Source of the DNA: Incurvaria masculella
Taxonomy: Eukaryota > Arthropoda > Insecta > Lepidoptera > Incurvariidae
Direction of reading: 5' to 3'
Assembly: GCA_946894095.1 (NCBI GenBank)
Contig: OX335645.2
Coordinates: 15,399,001 to 15,463,000, forward strand
DNA: 64,000 nt
Shown: in pieces, positions 44,501 through 54,779 of the stretch
Numbering within the stretch: the first letter of the stretch is position 1
Layout: the number at the start of each line of letters is the position of its first letter
The notes under the pieces: model-generated
The model's database searches: none
Seen by the model: the letters and a program-made list of their open reading frames with translations, nothing else
Told to the model about the DNA's origin: nothing
Made by a program: the position numbers and the translations under genes

Positions 44501-44860
44501 AATGTTGTATAAGCCATACAAGTCCAGTTTTAATAAAAACGTGGTCTCAAAATAGTAAAATTTATTTACAAGTATGGTTACAGATCGATAATATACAAAG
44601 GAATGGATCTGTACTTTAATTTAGAAGTAAGCGCACCGATAGATAAAAATAATTTGTATAGCAGTCATACGATTACAAAAAAGCGACATACGGCATGCCG
44701 CCTCAAACTTACAGATGTAAGGCAGTTACAGTAAGGGATACAAAAACACATCAAAACAAAATGCATTAAACATTCTTTAAGCCTTTAAATTATATTATAG
44801 TAAATTAAGTTTATAAAAAAATAAAAAATATTTGTAAACATAAGATACACTAATTATATG
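44500..44860. other. Unassigned non-coding stretch
   Basis: AT-rich; nothing recognised before the SINE tail at 44860. Confidence 0.4.
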
Positions 44861-44955
44861 TAGCAGTGCAATAAAAGATCCTGGCATGTCATGGCTGCTA
44901 ATACCCTGGCTGTAGATGTGGTATTAGCCATCCATGTTTAGTCACCAGCAAAAAA
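44860..44955 (+). mobile_element. SINE 3' fragment with intact tail hairpin
   Basis: TGTAGCAGTGCAATAAAAGA and TCCTGGCATG are followed by GCTAATACC...GGTATTAGC, a 9-bp perfect stem, then CATCCATGTTTAGTCACCAGC and an A-run. Confidence 0.75.
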
Positions 44956-45017
44956 ACAAATCCACACATATTCGATAGACGGAGGCGTATTTTGATCTTT
45001 TAAGAGCAATTAGAAAT

Positions 45018-45420
45018 AAGAAACTTATTTATTTATTTATTAAGGCGAGCTCACAGTGCATTTACATAACAATAGAAATATAAAATTAATGAAAATAACA
45101 CACCAATTACGACCTCACTTGCAACACACACGATAAATGCAATTGTTTCTGTTGCACTTGGCGTTATATGTGATGCATGCATCGAGTGCTTGGCCAGTTT
45201 GATGATTTCGAAGGTTTTACTGTTAGCAGCCTTAAGACTGCAAAGCGACTATGGTCCGCGTCTTTGAGCGAATTCCAAGTGCTTACGGGGGTTCCGGTTA
45301 AATATTAAAGATCAAAGAGCACCCCTGTAGGTACCGCCGACCTGCGTCCTTTCTTAAACACAAGTCTCGGTCTTAATGGTTTTCGACATTACGATGAATA
45401 AGTGAGGTCCTGATTCAACC
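45018..45420 (-). mobile_element. LINE-like 3' end with (TAAA)n tail
   Basis: On the minus strand the segment ends GCACTGTGAGCTCGCC then TTAATAAATAAATAAATAAG, a simple-repeat tail like that of the LINE at 1729. The upstream part has no clear frame. Family unknown. Confidence 0.35.
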
Positions 45421-45458
45421 ACGCTTTTAGCAACAAATTTTGACAAAAGCCCCTTTAA

Positions 45459-45868
45459 GAGGGTGTGTGCGTCAAAGTAGATGGCGCCACAGTAGTTTTT
45501 ACTTATTTCTGCTATTACTCCTCAAAAATTGGAAGTTACAAACCGTAACGGTAGTGGCGAGCACCTTATTCCGTTATGTATATAATCTCATGTAACAATT
45601 ACAAAAATAAGCTGGAATCGCGTAGATTATTCTGAGGAAATGTGCAAAATTTTGCCATATACAAAAAGCAACTTTTTGTACTTTGTCTCATAATTATCAT
45701 ACAAATGATAACCTTTTTTACAAAGTGTTGTATGAGATTAAATACGGACGTAACTGCGTAGTATGCTCGCCTTCATAGTTATGGCTAGTAGCTTCCTATT
45801 TTTGGGGAGCTATAGCAGAAATAGCGACGAACTACTATGGCGCCATTTATATGGACGCACACACCCCC
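45459..45868. mobile_element. TTAA-flanked foldback MITE (family D), 410 bp
   Basis: TTAA at 45455-45458 and 45869-45872. The left end GAGGGTGTGTGCGTC and right end GACGCACACACCCCC are inverted partners. Pairing continues about 140 bp per arm (ATGGCGCCACAGTAGT with ACTACTATGGCGCCAT; GGCGAGCACC with ATGCTCGCC). The open frame at 45763-45960 is a by-product. Confidence 0.85.
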
Positions 45869-46007
45869 TTAATTCAGTACCTACCGCTTTAAAATATTCA
45901 AAATTTTTTGCTGTATCATACTCACCTTACCTTGCATTCTGCAAGAAACTAGGTGTGTGAAATGCTAAAACTTTATATGATCCAAGAATAATTTATTTAA
46001 TGAAGCC

Positions 46008-46125
46008 TGATTGAAAAGGAAAACACGGACATTATTTATTGCCACATCGACCATCTTTTATTCTATGCGACCAACGAGAAAATATGTGACGATACCAACC
46101 CGCCCGGTATACCCCTATGAGGTGT
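46008..46125 (-). mobile_element. SINE body fragment
   Basis: AAAACACGGACATTATTTATTG, CACATCGACCATCTTTTATTC and ACCAACCCGCCCGGTATACC match the middle of the shared body in reverse. Confidence 0.65.
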
Positions 46126-46378
46126 GAGCAACAATTTTACGTAACAACAACTCAACTTACATGCTCTACGCGAACATAGTCGCTGACGTTTTGGAGATTT
46201 AGCGTTGGTGTAATTAACTGATTTGGCGAACGCATTTCGGGAACACATGCGCCCATTACGGCGATGGTTGGACCGTGTGGCAACTTCCTTTGCCCTGTTG
46301 TGGTTCAAACCGCACTAAAATGGACTACGATTCATCCTACCCACGTTCTTTCAATTTTGAAAAATTAATCACCCTTAA

Positions 46379-46809
46379 GGGGTGTTAGCACCGAATTACA
46401 TTCAGTTCAATAAGGGCGTAAGTGAAAGCACATTTTACTATTTTTAAATGGAACTACACCTAATTTTGTAATTTAAAAAAGGTGAATGATAAATTGATGG
46501 TTTAACTGAATTTTAATCATATAATTATATTTATCTGAATCTCAAACTTTGATAAATATTTGCCCCGTTTGAGCCATTAAAGCATCCGGGTCTTACAGTT
46601 TTGTCTATAAATTATGGCTGGTCAATCTACAAATGTGATTCAATTCATTTAATTTCCACGTAAAACATTTGTCAAAGATGTTTTTTTTTTCTGATCTACA
46701 AATGTACTTTTTTACTATCGAAATTCGTTATATTTATTTTCAAATCAAAATAAATGTTGTTCTACTTACGCCCTTATGTGACTGGATGCAATCAGGTGCT
46801 AACACAGCC
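46379..46809. mobile_element. TTAA-flanked MITE (family C), 431 bp
   Basis: TTAA at 46375-46378 and 46810-46813. Ends GGGGTGTTAGCACC and GGTGCTAACACAGCC are inverted partners, and about 50 bp pairs per end (ATAAGGGCGTAAGT with ACTTACGCCCTTAT). A diverged relative lies at 29400-29763. Confidence 0.85.
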
Positions 46810-46939
46810 TTAAATTGAATTTACTCGGACCTTGTGTTATGTTAGCCACGTTTTATAAAATTTAATTTCCAAATTTATGTAAGTTAAGAATCACCTGAAT
46901 CAGCAAGCTAGTACTAGTAGACTAGCACGCAGACACAGC

Positions 46940-47400
46940 GTTACTTTTGTAGCGACCCGAAAGTTCCCTTATCTCCGCGCTCGCTCCCCCGCCCTCGCCG
47001 CGCCCGCGCTTCCTCACCCCGCAACTCGCGCCCACCCGCGCTCCCGCACCCCGCTACTCTGCGCCGTCCGCGCTCCCACACCCCGCAACCCCGCACCGTC
47101 CCGCCAGTAAACACGGATAATTAATTAGGTAAACTTCTGACACTTTGCGGGCGCTGAATGATTTTAATTTCTAAACGCGCACGCACGAATATGAACCTAT
47201 GCGTGCGCCGCCGCCGCTCCACACATACACCGTAGGTAGTTGTTCATTCGGCGAGGAACTTTCGCCGCCCGCTGCCGGCTAATGACTTCCCGGGGTTGCA
47301 CGGGATTTGCTGGGTGTTTAAATTCTTATCTCCGTGTCAGCGTTCGCGATTCATCCGCTTTGTGCGATTTTAATTTAATTTAATTTATTTTTATGATTCC
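46940..47400. promoter_or_regulatory. GC/CpG-rich block with homeodomain-type motifs
   Basis: A C/G-rich tract (46970-47110) is followed by GGATAATTAATTAGG and then CGCGCACGCACGAATATG, GGCTAATGACTTCC and a (TTTAA)n-like stretch. No repeat copy. Looks like single-copy DNA under unusual composition; enhancer or promoter function is inference. Confidence 0.35.
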
Positions 47401-47502
47401 GGGACGAAAGTGGTACATTGTGTGGGTTCTGTGGGTCGCGACCACGTTGCGGACATGGGTGGCTGTGGCAAAAGCTCATCAACGCATTCCTGAATGAAAA
47501 AA

Positions 47503-47605
47503 GCGCCGTGCCAGGACCTTCCTTTTCGTTAACCGCCGGCTAAAAGAATGAGTAACTTTTATTGGCATTTCGAAAATTGATAAATCAATGCAATCTTGAC
47601 GATAA
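47503..47605 (-). mobile_element. SINE body fragment
   Basis: GCCGTGCCAGGACCTTCCTTTT and TTATTGGCATTTCGAAAATTG are in shared-body order, reverse orientation, with the middle diverged. Confidence 0.5.
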
Positions 47606-48078
47606 CAAGTCGTTTTCGACCCATGAAGAAACAATATTAAATACAAATAAAATAAAAGACGTGCATGCGTAGAAGAATTGAAAACCACAAGTCCTGCTAA
47701 TAATCTCTCTCCTGATCCCAGTGGCCGAAATTTAAGATCGGTCAGTATAGTACTCTCAAACTAGAGGTAGAGAAATATATTGATCGTCGGTTTTAGAGAT
47801 CATGAGAGGTCGTGTTCATAGATAAACAAAATACACACGACGGTAATCGAACCCGGTCATTTATTATATAAGTAGATTTTATCTAGGAATGCAGTGTTTC
47901 ATATCTCTAAAATAGACGACCTAGTTCCTGTACATCTTTTTCTATATTGATCGATCTCAACGCGCCAACCTTTATAGTCGCTGAGTTACAGATGCACCAT
48001 GCTAATGTTCCGGCTCTTAAAATAATACAAGTAGTCCTATTGCATTTCTACTCATACATACCGTAAGGGATTGGTCGT
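47606..48078. other. Unassigned non-coding stretch
   Basis: Mixed AT-rich DNA; nothing recognised. Confidence 0.4.
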
Positions 48079-48420
48079 TTATGGTTCGGATTCCTGTGAA
48101 ACTCTCCTTACTAACTTGGTGGTAGGTTAAATCCCGCCTGGAATAGAATAAGTTCATTGAATGAACGATGGTCCATGCGTGATGGTCCTTGGACGATCCC
48201 GAGGCCAGGCCAGGCGGCATAACTTTCGCAGCTCTCGTGAACGTTCGAAAGCCGTTTAGGCGAGGGTCTGGGGAACGCCATGCGCCGCGTTTAATAAAAA
48301 AAAATCTGTGTTTTCTTTCCACTGACTTTAATGTAGCCTTGCAATATAAAGAAAGAAGAATGGGCTGGCATGGCATATATTTCGACATATTAGGCATCCA
48401 TGCACAGTTACATAAAAATA
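48079..48420 (+). mobile_element. SINE copy with an internal insertion of about 125 bp
   Basis: Body starts TATGGTTCGGATTCCTGTGA and TTGGTGGTAGGTTAAATCCC. It is broken after GAACGATGGTCC (about 48174) and resumes at TCTGTGTTTTCTTTCCACTG (about 48305), continuing to GGCTGGCATGGCATA and GCATCCATGCACAGTTACATAA. The insert is GC-rich and matches nothing else here. Open frames across it are not genes. Confidence 0.7.
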
Positions 48421-48639
48421 CCCTCCTCTTTTATTCTCAAACGGTGAGGTATTTTTCTGCAAAACATGTATTATGTCTCTCCGCGGTATTTTAAATTACC
48501 ACGCAATAATCGTCTGGGGAAGCCGAGTTGGTAATCCGTTTGTAAAATCTCTCTCATCTAAATCAGCTTATCATTTACCAGATGAAATTACGATGTGAGA
48601 ACAACAATATTGTTTGAATCGTTCACATGCAAATTAATT

Positions 48640-49060
48640 TCGCACCGGCCGTCGGAACTTCGAAGGATCCACGCGCGAGGCTAAAAAAAGTTTGTCCGAC
48701 TCAATTGAGTGAGCGCTTCCAGAACCGACACAAAGAACACAGTAGAGCGGACACTCGGGGGAAGTAAGTAAAAGCAGCATAGAGCGACGGGGGTATCTCG
48801 GGGACCAGCAGACAGATAACGCACGTAGGGCCGCGGCGGTGGCGGCGACGAGTGCCTCTCAACTTTTAAGCCCCCGAGAAAAAGTTGTAACGACACTTAG
48901 GGGAGACAAACTATGAAGTAGCCGCGGGCGCCTCCCCCTTCCCCCTTCCCCCGCACCGCCGGAGACGCCCTCGCCTCCCCCGCCGCGCCCCCTTCAGCTT
49001 TTGTTTTCCGAGAGAGCGGGGCGGGCGGGAGAACTCGCTACTTGCATAACACATGATCTT
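48640..49060. promoter_or_regulatory. GC/CpG-rich block, possible regulatory DNA
   Basis: CpG-rich DNA including CATGCAAATTAATTTCGC just upstream (48627), (CCCCCTT)n near 48935 and GGGGCGGGCGGGAG near 49018. Open frames are composition artefacts. No repeat match. Confidence 0.35.
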
Positions 49061-49326
49061 ATTACGAGGATTTCAGCGAGAACTTTTGTAAAGACTGGAA
49101 GGACCGGGAAAAATCTTTGTGACTCATGATGGATGGGGCAACTTTACGTATAGGGATAACAATATTCAGCTAAATGGGAACGAAACGTTTTTGTGATTGC
49201 CAAAGTTCTAGCTACACTGTGTTTTAGTAAACATTAAATGCACAACTATGCGGCGTCATTAAACATGCGCCCTAAGTTTCTTTAGTGATTTTTTGTATTT
49301 TTTCACACATTAAAAGCATTTTTATT

Positions 49327-49488
49327 AGGGTTCCGTACTTAAAGGGTGCCAACGGACCGCACTGCCAACTGAACCCTATTACTAAGCCTCCGCTGTCCAT
49401 CCGTCCATCCGTCCGACCGTTTTAAATCTTGTATGATGGCACGAAACCCTTCGTGTGCGATTCCGACTCGCACTTGGCCGGTTTTTTT
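49327..49488 (+). repeat. GGTTCCGTAC repeat, copy 3, internally deleted
   Basis: AGGGTTCCGTACTTAAAGG at left and CGCACTTGGCCGGTTTTT at right, but only 162 bp: the TTTTGCCGCTATAACAAC interior of other copies is missing. Confidence 0.8.
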
Positions 49489-49833
49489 AATAATTCAATT
49501 TAGTTTATTTCGCACTCGGTTACAGAATGATTCCTGCTGCACTGCACTGATCGGTTACTACAGGTTTTTTTTTGTATTTGTATGTACTTGAAATCTGTAT
49601 GACCTTGACTTGCAACCTTAGAACAGAAAAGGAGTAGAAGTGAGAAGCCAAATCTAGGCATAGCTAAAATTTAGTCGAAAAGTAATGGTGTAGCCTTTTA
49701 TCTACCTTTCAAAGTAAAAACCAATTGCTGGTGGCTATAACTCGGTAAGGTTAGGGTTTTTGTAACTTAACTTTCGCCCTATATTTTAGCATGTTAATGT
49801 CACACGAAAATAGATATTTTCACAAAACCATAC

Positions 49834-50044
49834 CTGCTTTCTACTTTTGCATTTTCATTGAACCAGTTTAGGGATTTTCCCATTTTCCCTAGATTCGTTT
49901 GGGAAAATGATAAAATCGAGTTGTTATTTCGCCGGAATTCGATAAAATCCATAAGGGATTTGGTCATTACAACATATCCCTGCAATATGTTCACAGTGTC
50001 CGCCACTCTAAGCTTTCGAGCAAACAATATAGTTTCCTCGGCGG
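49834..50044 (-). CDS. Possible isolated exon or retained reading frame, unknown product
   Basis: The minus-strand frame (part of the open run 49800-50105) reads AAEETILFARKLRVADTVN and continues open through NSILSFSQTNLGKMGKSL, ending at a donor-like AAAGCAG|GTATGG (49834). A possible but weak acceptor, GGCTTAG, lies before 50044. The amino-acid composition looks protein-like and unlike the surrounding AT-rich chance frames, but no family was recognised and no neighbouring exon found. The plus strand is open over most of the same interval, so one of the two is a shadow. Could be a lone exon of a long-intron gene, a retrocopy piece, or chance. Confidence 0.2.
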
Positions 50045-50828
50045 CTAAGCCTTTCCGCATGAAAGTTATTGGTAAGTAAGCAGGTATAACTATATTTGTA
50101 CCCACTTAAATAAGGTTTCTTAGAATTCAATAACTTGTTATTGTGCTGGTAGTTTCGAAATCTTATGATTGTTTCAACGGTTACGACGATATCTGTAGAC
50201 GATCGGCTTGTGGGTTGTACGGTATTGGCGTAAGAATATTGTGATAAAAGGAAGTATTCGTGGAAATATCGATATAACGCCCACAGCCGAACCTCAACGG
50301 CCACTTCCCCTAAAAACAATCGCACAAAGTAAATTTCTGCTCACCTCAACCAACCAAGGGAAACACTTCGAAATAATTTAAACGCAAGCCGAGTAAATAT
50401 TTCACCAAAATGATTCCCTCGTAGTTCCCGCCGGGTCGTGCCGCTGCTTGCGGCCGAATTTTTGACGAAGGTTCAAATCCCGGCAGACGTATGACGACAC
50501 CGCGGCCCTCGCCCCGCTCCCCGCACCTCGTGCCCAACATGTTAGGGCATGTACTTGCACACATAACACACGCGCGTATTTTAATAGAAAAAAACTGTCA
50601 GAAAGCAATCTTACCCGCTTGGAATTCTCGGAAACGAAGTTGTGGAATCGAAGTAACCGACATCCTCTGTGAGCCCTTGATTGTAAGTTTCTTTACAAAC
50701 ATTTACTCCCCACTCTAAAGCCAAATGGATTTATAAATTAAATATAAATTACTTTCCGTGGTTCGTGTCGCTTTCACGAAAGGAAAAATATTAGAAGCAA
50801 AGATTTCGATTTAATTTCGGCCCTTCCC

Positions 50829-50886
50829 GACGGGACTAACTCATTCGCGAGCACGGTACAAACCGTGCTCTTGCGCCCTGGGATCT
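50829..50886 (+). mobile_element. TTAA MITE family A, end fragment
   Basis: GACGGGACTAACTCATTCGCG, GCACGGTACAAACCGTGC and TTGCGCCCTGGGATCT match the left ends of 30151 and 37954. Confidence 0.65.
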
Positions 50887-51001
50887 ACTAATATATTTTT
50901 TTCTTCAGAACAGAACATTCACTTACAGAGAAAAATTGTTGCGGTTACCCTAGACATTTGACATTAATTTGTAAGTAGAAAGTTTTTTACTTACTTAGTG
51001 T

Positions 51002-51039
51002 AGTTTGACTACCAGAATTCAACTTCTGGTAGTCAAACT
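51002..51039. repeat. Perfect 16-bp hairpin, 6-nt loop
   Basis: AGTTTGACTACCAGAA and TTCTGGTAGTCAAACT are exact complements around TTCAAC. First of three perfect hairpins within about 600 bp. Confidence 0.95.
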
Positions 51040-51107
51040 TCAAAAAATGAAATGAAATGAATGAACACATTTGCGTTGAAGTGACGCGTGACGCTGCGTG
51101 ATGCCAC

Positions 51108-51162
51108 GCATCAAGTTGCCAACGCGCGTTGAGCCTGCCACCGCGCGTTGGCAACTTGATGC
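51108..51162. repeat. Perfect 21-bp GC-rich hairpin, 13-nt loop
   Basis: The left arm 51108-51128 (GCATCAAGTTGCC then AACGCGCG) is the exact complement of the right arm 51142-51162. The related string GCATCAAGTTAGCTGCCGCG recurs at about 51724. Size and pairing are compatible with a small-RNA precursor or a transposon end. Confidence 0.95.
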
Positions 51163-51564
51163 CCCCGCGCGGCCGCCCGTCGTGGCGCGTTGAGCCAGTG
51201 CACTTGTGGCTACTGCGCTGTTCACATCTACGTTGTGTTGTCGTGCGTTAGCAAGTAGGACGAAATTGACGTGGAGAACTTTAAGAAGTGATACATTGTA
51301 ATGTTCTTTGTCCTTAGGTCACAATGACTGTAAGGACCGGGGAAAAAAGAACAGATGACTAAAAATATATGTAATTGGAATGGAGATTTCCAGATAAAGC
51401 CAGGAGAACTCTCTTATCTTGGTTTTTAAAGAACTAATACAATTTTCCAGTTTTTCCTGCAACTCGTTTTATAAAATCACAGTAACTAGGTAGTAATTGA
51501 AAAAGCTTTACTTATATCCACAAAGCTCGTAGAAATTAATATTATCATAAAAATCATTATTCGA

Positions 51565-51610
51565 CTCAGCCGTCTAGGGCAGGCGCACACGACTGCCCTA
51601 GACGGCTGAG
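51565..51610. repeat. Perfect 17-bp hairpin, 12-nt loop
   Basis: CTCAGCCGTCTAGGGCA and TGCCCTAGACGGCTGAG are exact complements. Followed by two near-copies of ACGCTA-TGTGCATTGG (about 51646 and 51700). Confidence 0.95.
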
Positions 51611-51739
51611 CTTCATCGAATGGACATTTGGTTGGGTTGATTTGACGCTAGTGTGCATTGGATGCGAGGAAGGCGCATCATATCGTCGCGCGTCACTTTA
51701 ACGCTAATGTGCATTGGGCGTAAGCATCAAGTTAGCTGC

Positions 51740-52555
51740 CGCGACTTATAATATAGCACTTCTATTACAATGGCAAAAATGCATTGACATTTAAATACCT
51801 TATTAAACCTGTATGCATACTTTTAGTAAATAGCCTTCTACAAAACATGGAAACTATGTTTATCAATAAACACTAATAAATGTATCTAATAGAAGTTTCT
51901 TTATCATGGCAGTCTTGGTAGAAGTGCATCATTCCGTACAAAATGACTGCAATGCGGAATTCTGATACGCGTAAATTCAGTGAGATAGATATCCTGTTTA
52001 TAGTGATGACTGTTATTTTTATTAGTTCTTTAGATTTTCTTCTTTCGTTTATGATGTATTCAAATTTTATCGAATTGCTAAGACAGTAAATATGGCGCGA
52101 GCAGCATGCGAAAAACGCGGCAGTAGATCCCCTATTTTGAACCGCTAGTTAATAGGAAGGTCAGTATAAAATGTGCCATGTATACATGTTCGAATTGAAC
52201 TGTCTTTCATAAATATTTATAATAAACTAAATGTACATGTATAATATATAAATGTATAGCAAGGAACATGTAACCTAAAGACGCGAGTATTCTAGACTCT
52301 TGAAAACCTTAAATTGAGGTTATACAAACGACATCAACTTTAAAACATTGCCATCAGATTTAGTAAATAATCAGAAAAAAATCGTCTAGACAGTCGTCTG
52401 AAGGTTGGAAACCTTACCAAAAATACCCTTACGATTTTTTTCCTGAAAGACTACATTTCTGCGGCGCAGGACATAAACATATCTTTACTGCGGCGACACA
52501 TTTATATAGGAGTAACTTGAAAGATATGACCTATATCTAACGATAAATTATCCGC
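51740..52555. other. Unassigned non-coding stretch
   Basis: AT-rich; nothing recognised. Confidence 0.4.
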
Positions 52556-52800
52556 AGTCCTTCCAGATGATAAATTCATAGGCGGCCCTATCTGCGCGGT
52601 CGCCGCGGGCCGGCTGCGGCGCGAGCGCGGGGCGTGGTGCGGGGCGGGCGGCGGGCACGGCGGGTGGGGGGGGGGTGATATTGCGACTGTTATTGCCGCA
52701 GGGTTGGGCCCTCTCTCTCCTAATTCGGCCTCACTAACAGCGTCTTTTATTTTATGCCCGCCATCACTCACCAGCCGCGTCACCGTGCCGTGTTACACTC
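52556..52800. promoter_or_regulatory. GC/CpG-rich block, possible regulatory DNA
   Basis: TAACGATAAATTATCCGCAG and CCAGATGATAAATTCATAGG (GATA-type motifs) precede a GC-rich tract ending in a G-run (about 52660-52675). Open frames on both strands are compositional. Confidence 0.3.
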
Positions 52801-53045
52801 GAGGAATGGCTCGCGCTCACATCTCGGCGGAATATACGCCAAGAATGAAAGTGCCATATTTTATGGTTGACCCTTTTCAAATATTTGCGCCGTGATATTT
52901 TAGAGTAACACCATTTTAACTGTGACATGAGTGAAGGTGGGCCTATAATTATCAGAAAAGTACGCTCGTAAGTAAGGTAGAAATGTCCTCCACTTTCACA
53001 CAAGTTCCATATTTTTTAACTGACGATTTTACTTTAATAGAAAAG

Positions 53046-53190
53046 GTCTAAAAACCAGTCAACAATGAAATATCATTTGCTTATGTGCACATCTAAAAAA
53101 TTTTAGCGTTAAAATTGTATACAATTTTAAAATTTTCACATAAATCCACGTTTTTTCATTGTCGTCTGGTTTTTTACCCCTTAATGAGGA
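53046..53190. repeat. Small foldback element
   Basis: GGTCTAAAAACCAGTCAACA...ATGAAA at left pairs with TTTTCATTGTCGTCTGGTTTTTTACC at right. An inner ATTGTATACAAT palindrome lies at the centre. MITE-like, non-coding. Confidence 0.6.
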
Positions 53191-53710
53191 CCTTTATCGC
53201 AAAGTAAAATCGACAGCGCAAACCCAACTAAATAAAATAAATATGTAACTTGTGTGAAAGTGGACAACATTTGTACCTTTTCTGAAAGCTTATGAAATAA
53301 TAAAGTTATTTCCATAATTTGTATGCCACATGTCATACTTTTTTTATTAGTAATGCTCTTTGATTTAAATAATGTTGTATTTTTCACATAAACTGTCATT
53401 TATGGCCCTGTATTTCTGAGATTATGGATATTTTGAATGCATAATTTTTTTTAAGTAGTCTCTCATTCATCAGCAATTAAAAAATCGCTGATAAAATGCC
53501 CAAATTTTAATACGTATTTTACAATCATCCCTTTTTCATAATAATACAGAACATTCAAAAAAAACTTAAATAACTCAAAAACTATTGATTTTCGAATCCC
53601 AGTATAAGGGAAACATTTGTTGCAAATTAGCTTTAGAATGACACCTTAGAAGGAATATATCGAATTACCAAACATCATTTAGTTACTTCGTCGTAAATCG
53701 AATATTCATT

Positions 53711-53800
53711 GCACTAAAGGCGTCTTGTGAAGATACGTATTTTACGTGTCTTTGGAAATCTAGAACCTCGGGGTGAGCGAATTTGTGAGCGAACGCCCTC
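53711..53800 (+). repeat. Dispersed repeat (partner at 56380-56465)
   Basis: TTGCACTAAAGGCGTCTTGTG, TACGTGTCTTTGGAA and CGGGGTGAGCGAATTTGTGAG parallel TTGCACTAAATGGCGTCCTG, TACGTGTCGTTGGAA and AGGGGTGAGCGAATTAGTAAG at 56384-56460. Confidence 0.6.
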
Positions 53801-53949
53801 GCCTACCGCCATTGTATGTAACACCGAAACCTCGGTTGACGATTTCATCCTTCCTTCCTCGTTGCTACTACTATCCGATCTCTTGGATGAGTTGCCGAGA
53901 TAGCCGGTTGCGTGCTGCAGCCACAACTAACCGTCCCGTCTTGTTCCAG

Positions 53950-54002
53950 ATGCCAGCAGACTGCTGAGGGGGCGTGCGCGGCCTGCGTGAGCCATGCCCT
54001 TG
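53950..54002 (+). CDS. Possible 53-nt microexon, unknown gene
   Basis: CCGTCCCGTCTTGTTCCAG (a pyrimidine-rich acceptor) ends at 53949, and CCCTTG|GTAAGTG (strong donor) starts at 54003. One of the three frames across the 53 nt is fully open and reads CQQTAEGACAACVSHAL. The other frames have stops, one with an ATG near the 3' end (AGCCATGCCCTTG). The segment is GC-rich against AT-rich flanks. No protein family was recognised. A chance pair of splice-like sites cannot be excluded, so the exon is tentative. Confidence 0.3.
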
Positions 54003-54510
54003 GTAAGTGCCGCTAACGCCTGCAATGGATGACGATGTTTGACACCTCTTTTTTTTGAATGGCTAAGTTGGCTAAGTTAAGGCTAGTTTGTATGCGAGGG
54101 GTCAGTTGTCGAGCAAACAGTGTACACCAAGATTAACAGTAGTCAATATTACCAGGGTTTCCTTGTGATTTCAAGATTTTCAAGGATTCCTTAAGATTCC
54201 TAGCGATTTCCATAATTCTTAAAGGACTACCAAATATTCATATAGGATTATCCAATATTATGCGATTTCTAAGATTACTAAGGACTTCAAGATTGCCAGT
54301 AAATCCAATAAAGTTTGAGTGAAATAGTGCAACAACTTATCGAATTTATCAGATTTTTTAAAATTTTGGTTTCGGGAGCAACGATTCCCTGAAATTACGA
54401 ATTTGATAGAATTGGCATTATCAAATTCCCTAAGATTACTCAAAACTCAGTGATTAGCAAACGAATCTACACCAGATTCCCTGAGTAACTGATCCCTCGT
54501 TTCTATGCCT
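54003..54510. other. AT-rich stretch with repeated AGATT/CTAAG motifs
   Basis: 54140-54480 is an irregular mosaic of GATTTC, AAGATT and CTAAGATTAC words without a fixed period. Possibly a decayed simple repeat. Confidence 0.4.
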
Positions 54511-54514
54511 GGAT

Positions 54515-54630
54515 TGCATTGCCGCTTCGACTATCATTCATTCAATGCTACGGTGATTTCGGAGGTCGGGTTTAACTCTACCACCTAATAAGTAAGGGAG
54601 CTACAGTTTTACGTGGAATCCAAACCACAA
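54515..54630 (-). mobile_element. SINE body fragment
   Basis: ATTGCCGCTTCGACTATCAT, CGGGTTTAACTCTACCACC and ACAGTTTTACGTGGAATCC are in body order, reverse orientation. Confidence 0.65.
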
Positions 54631-54779
54631 AGAAAGAAATGCAATGGATCAATTTTATTATTACTAAGCGCCGAAATACCGAAAAAATATCGTATACTGT
54701 AATCCATCCATATGCATAATGCATAAGAATGTGCAAGTATTGCAATTTTGAAAGCCTCGGTAGCCCAGGTAAGCCGGAA

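Noticed and set aside
45763..45960. 65-codon open frame
   Set aside because: Lies mostly within the inverted arm of the TTAA-flanked MITE at 45459-45868.
50450..50480. tRNA-like B box (GGTTCAAATCCCGGCAG)
   Set aside because: No A box at the required distance and no acceptor or anticodon stems; possibly a SINE head trace only.
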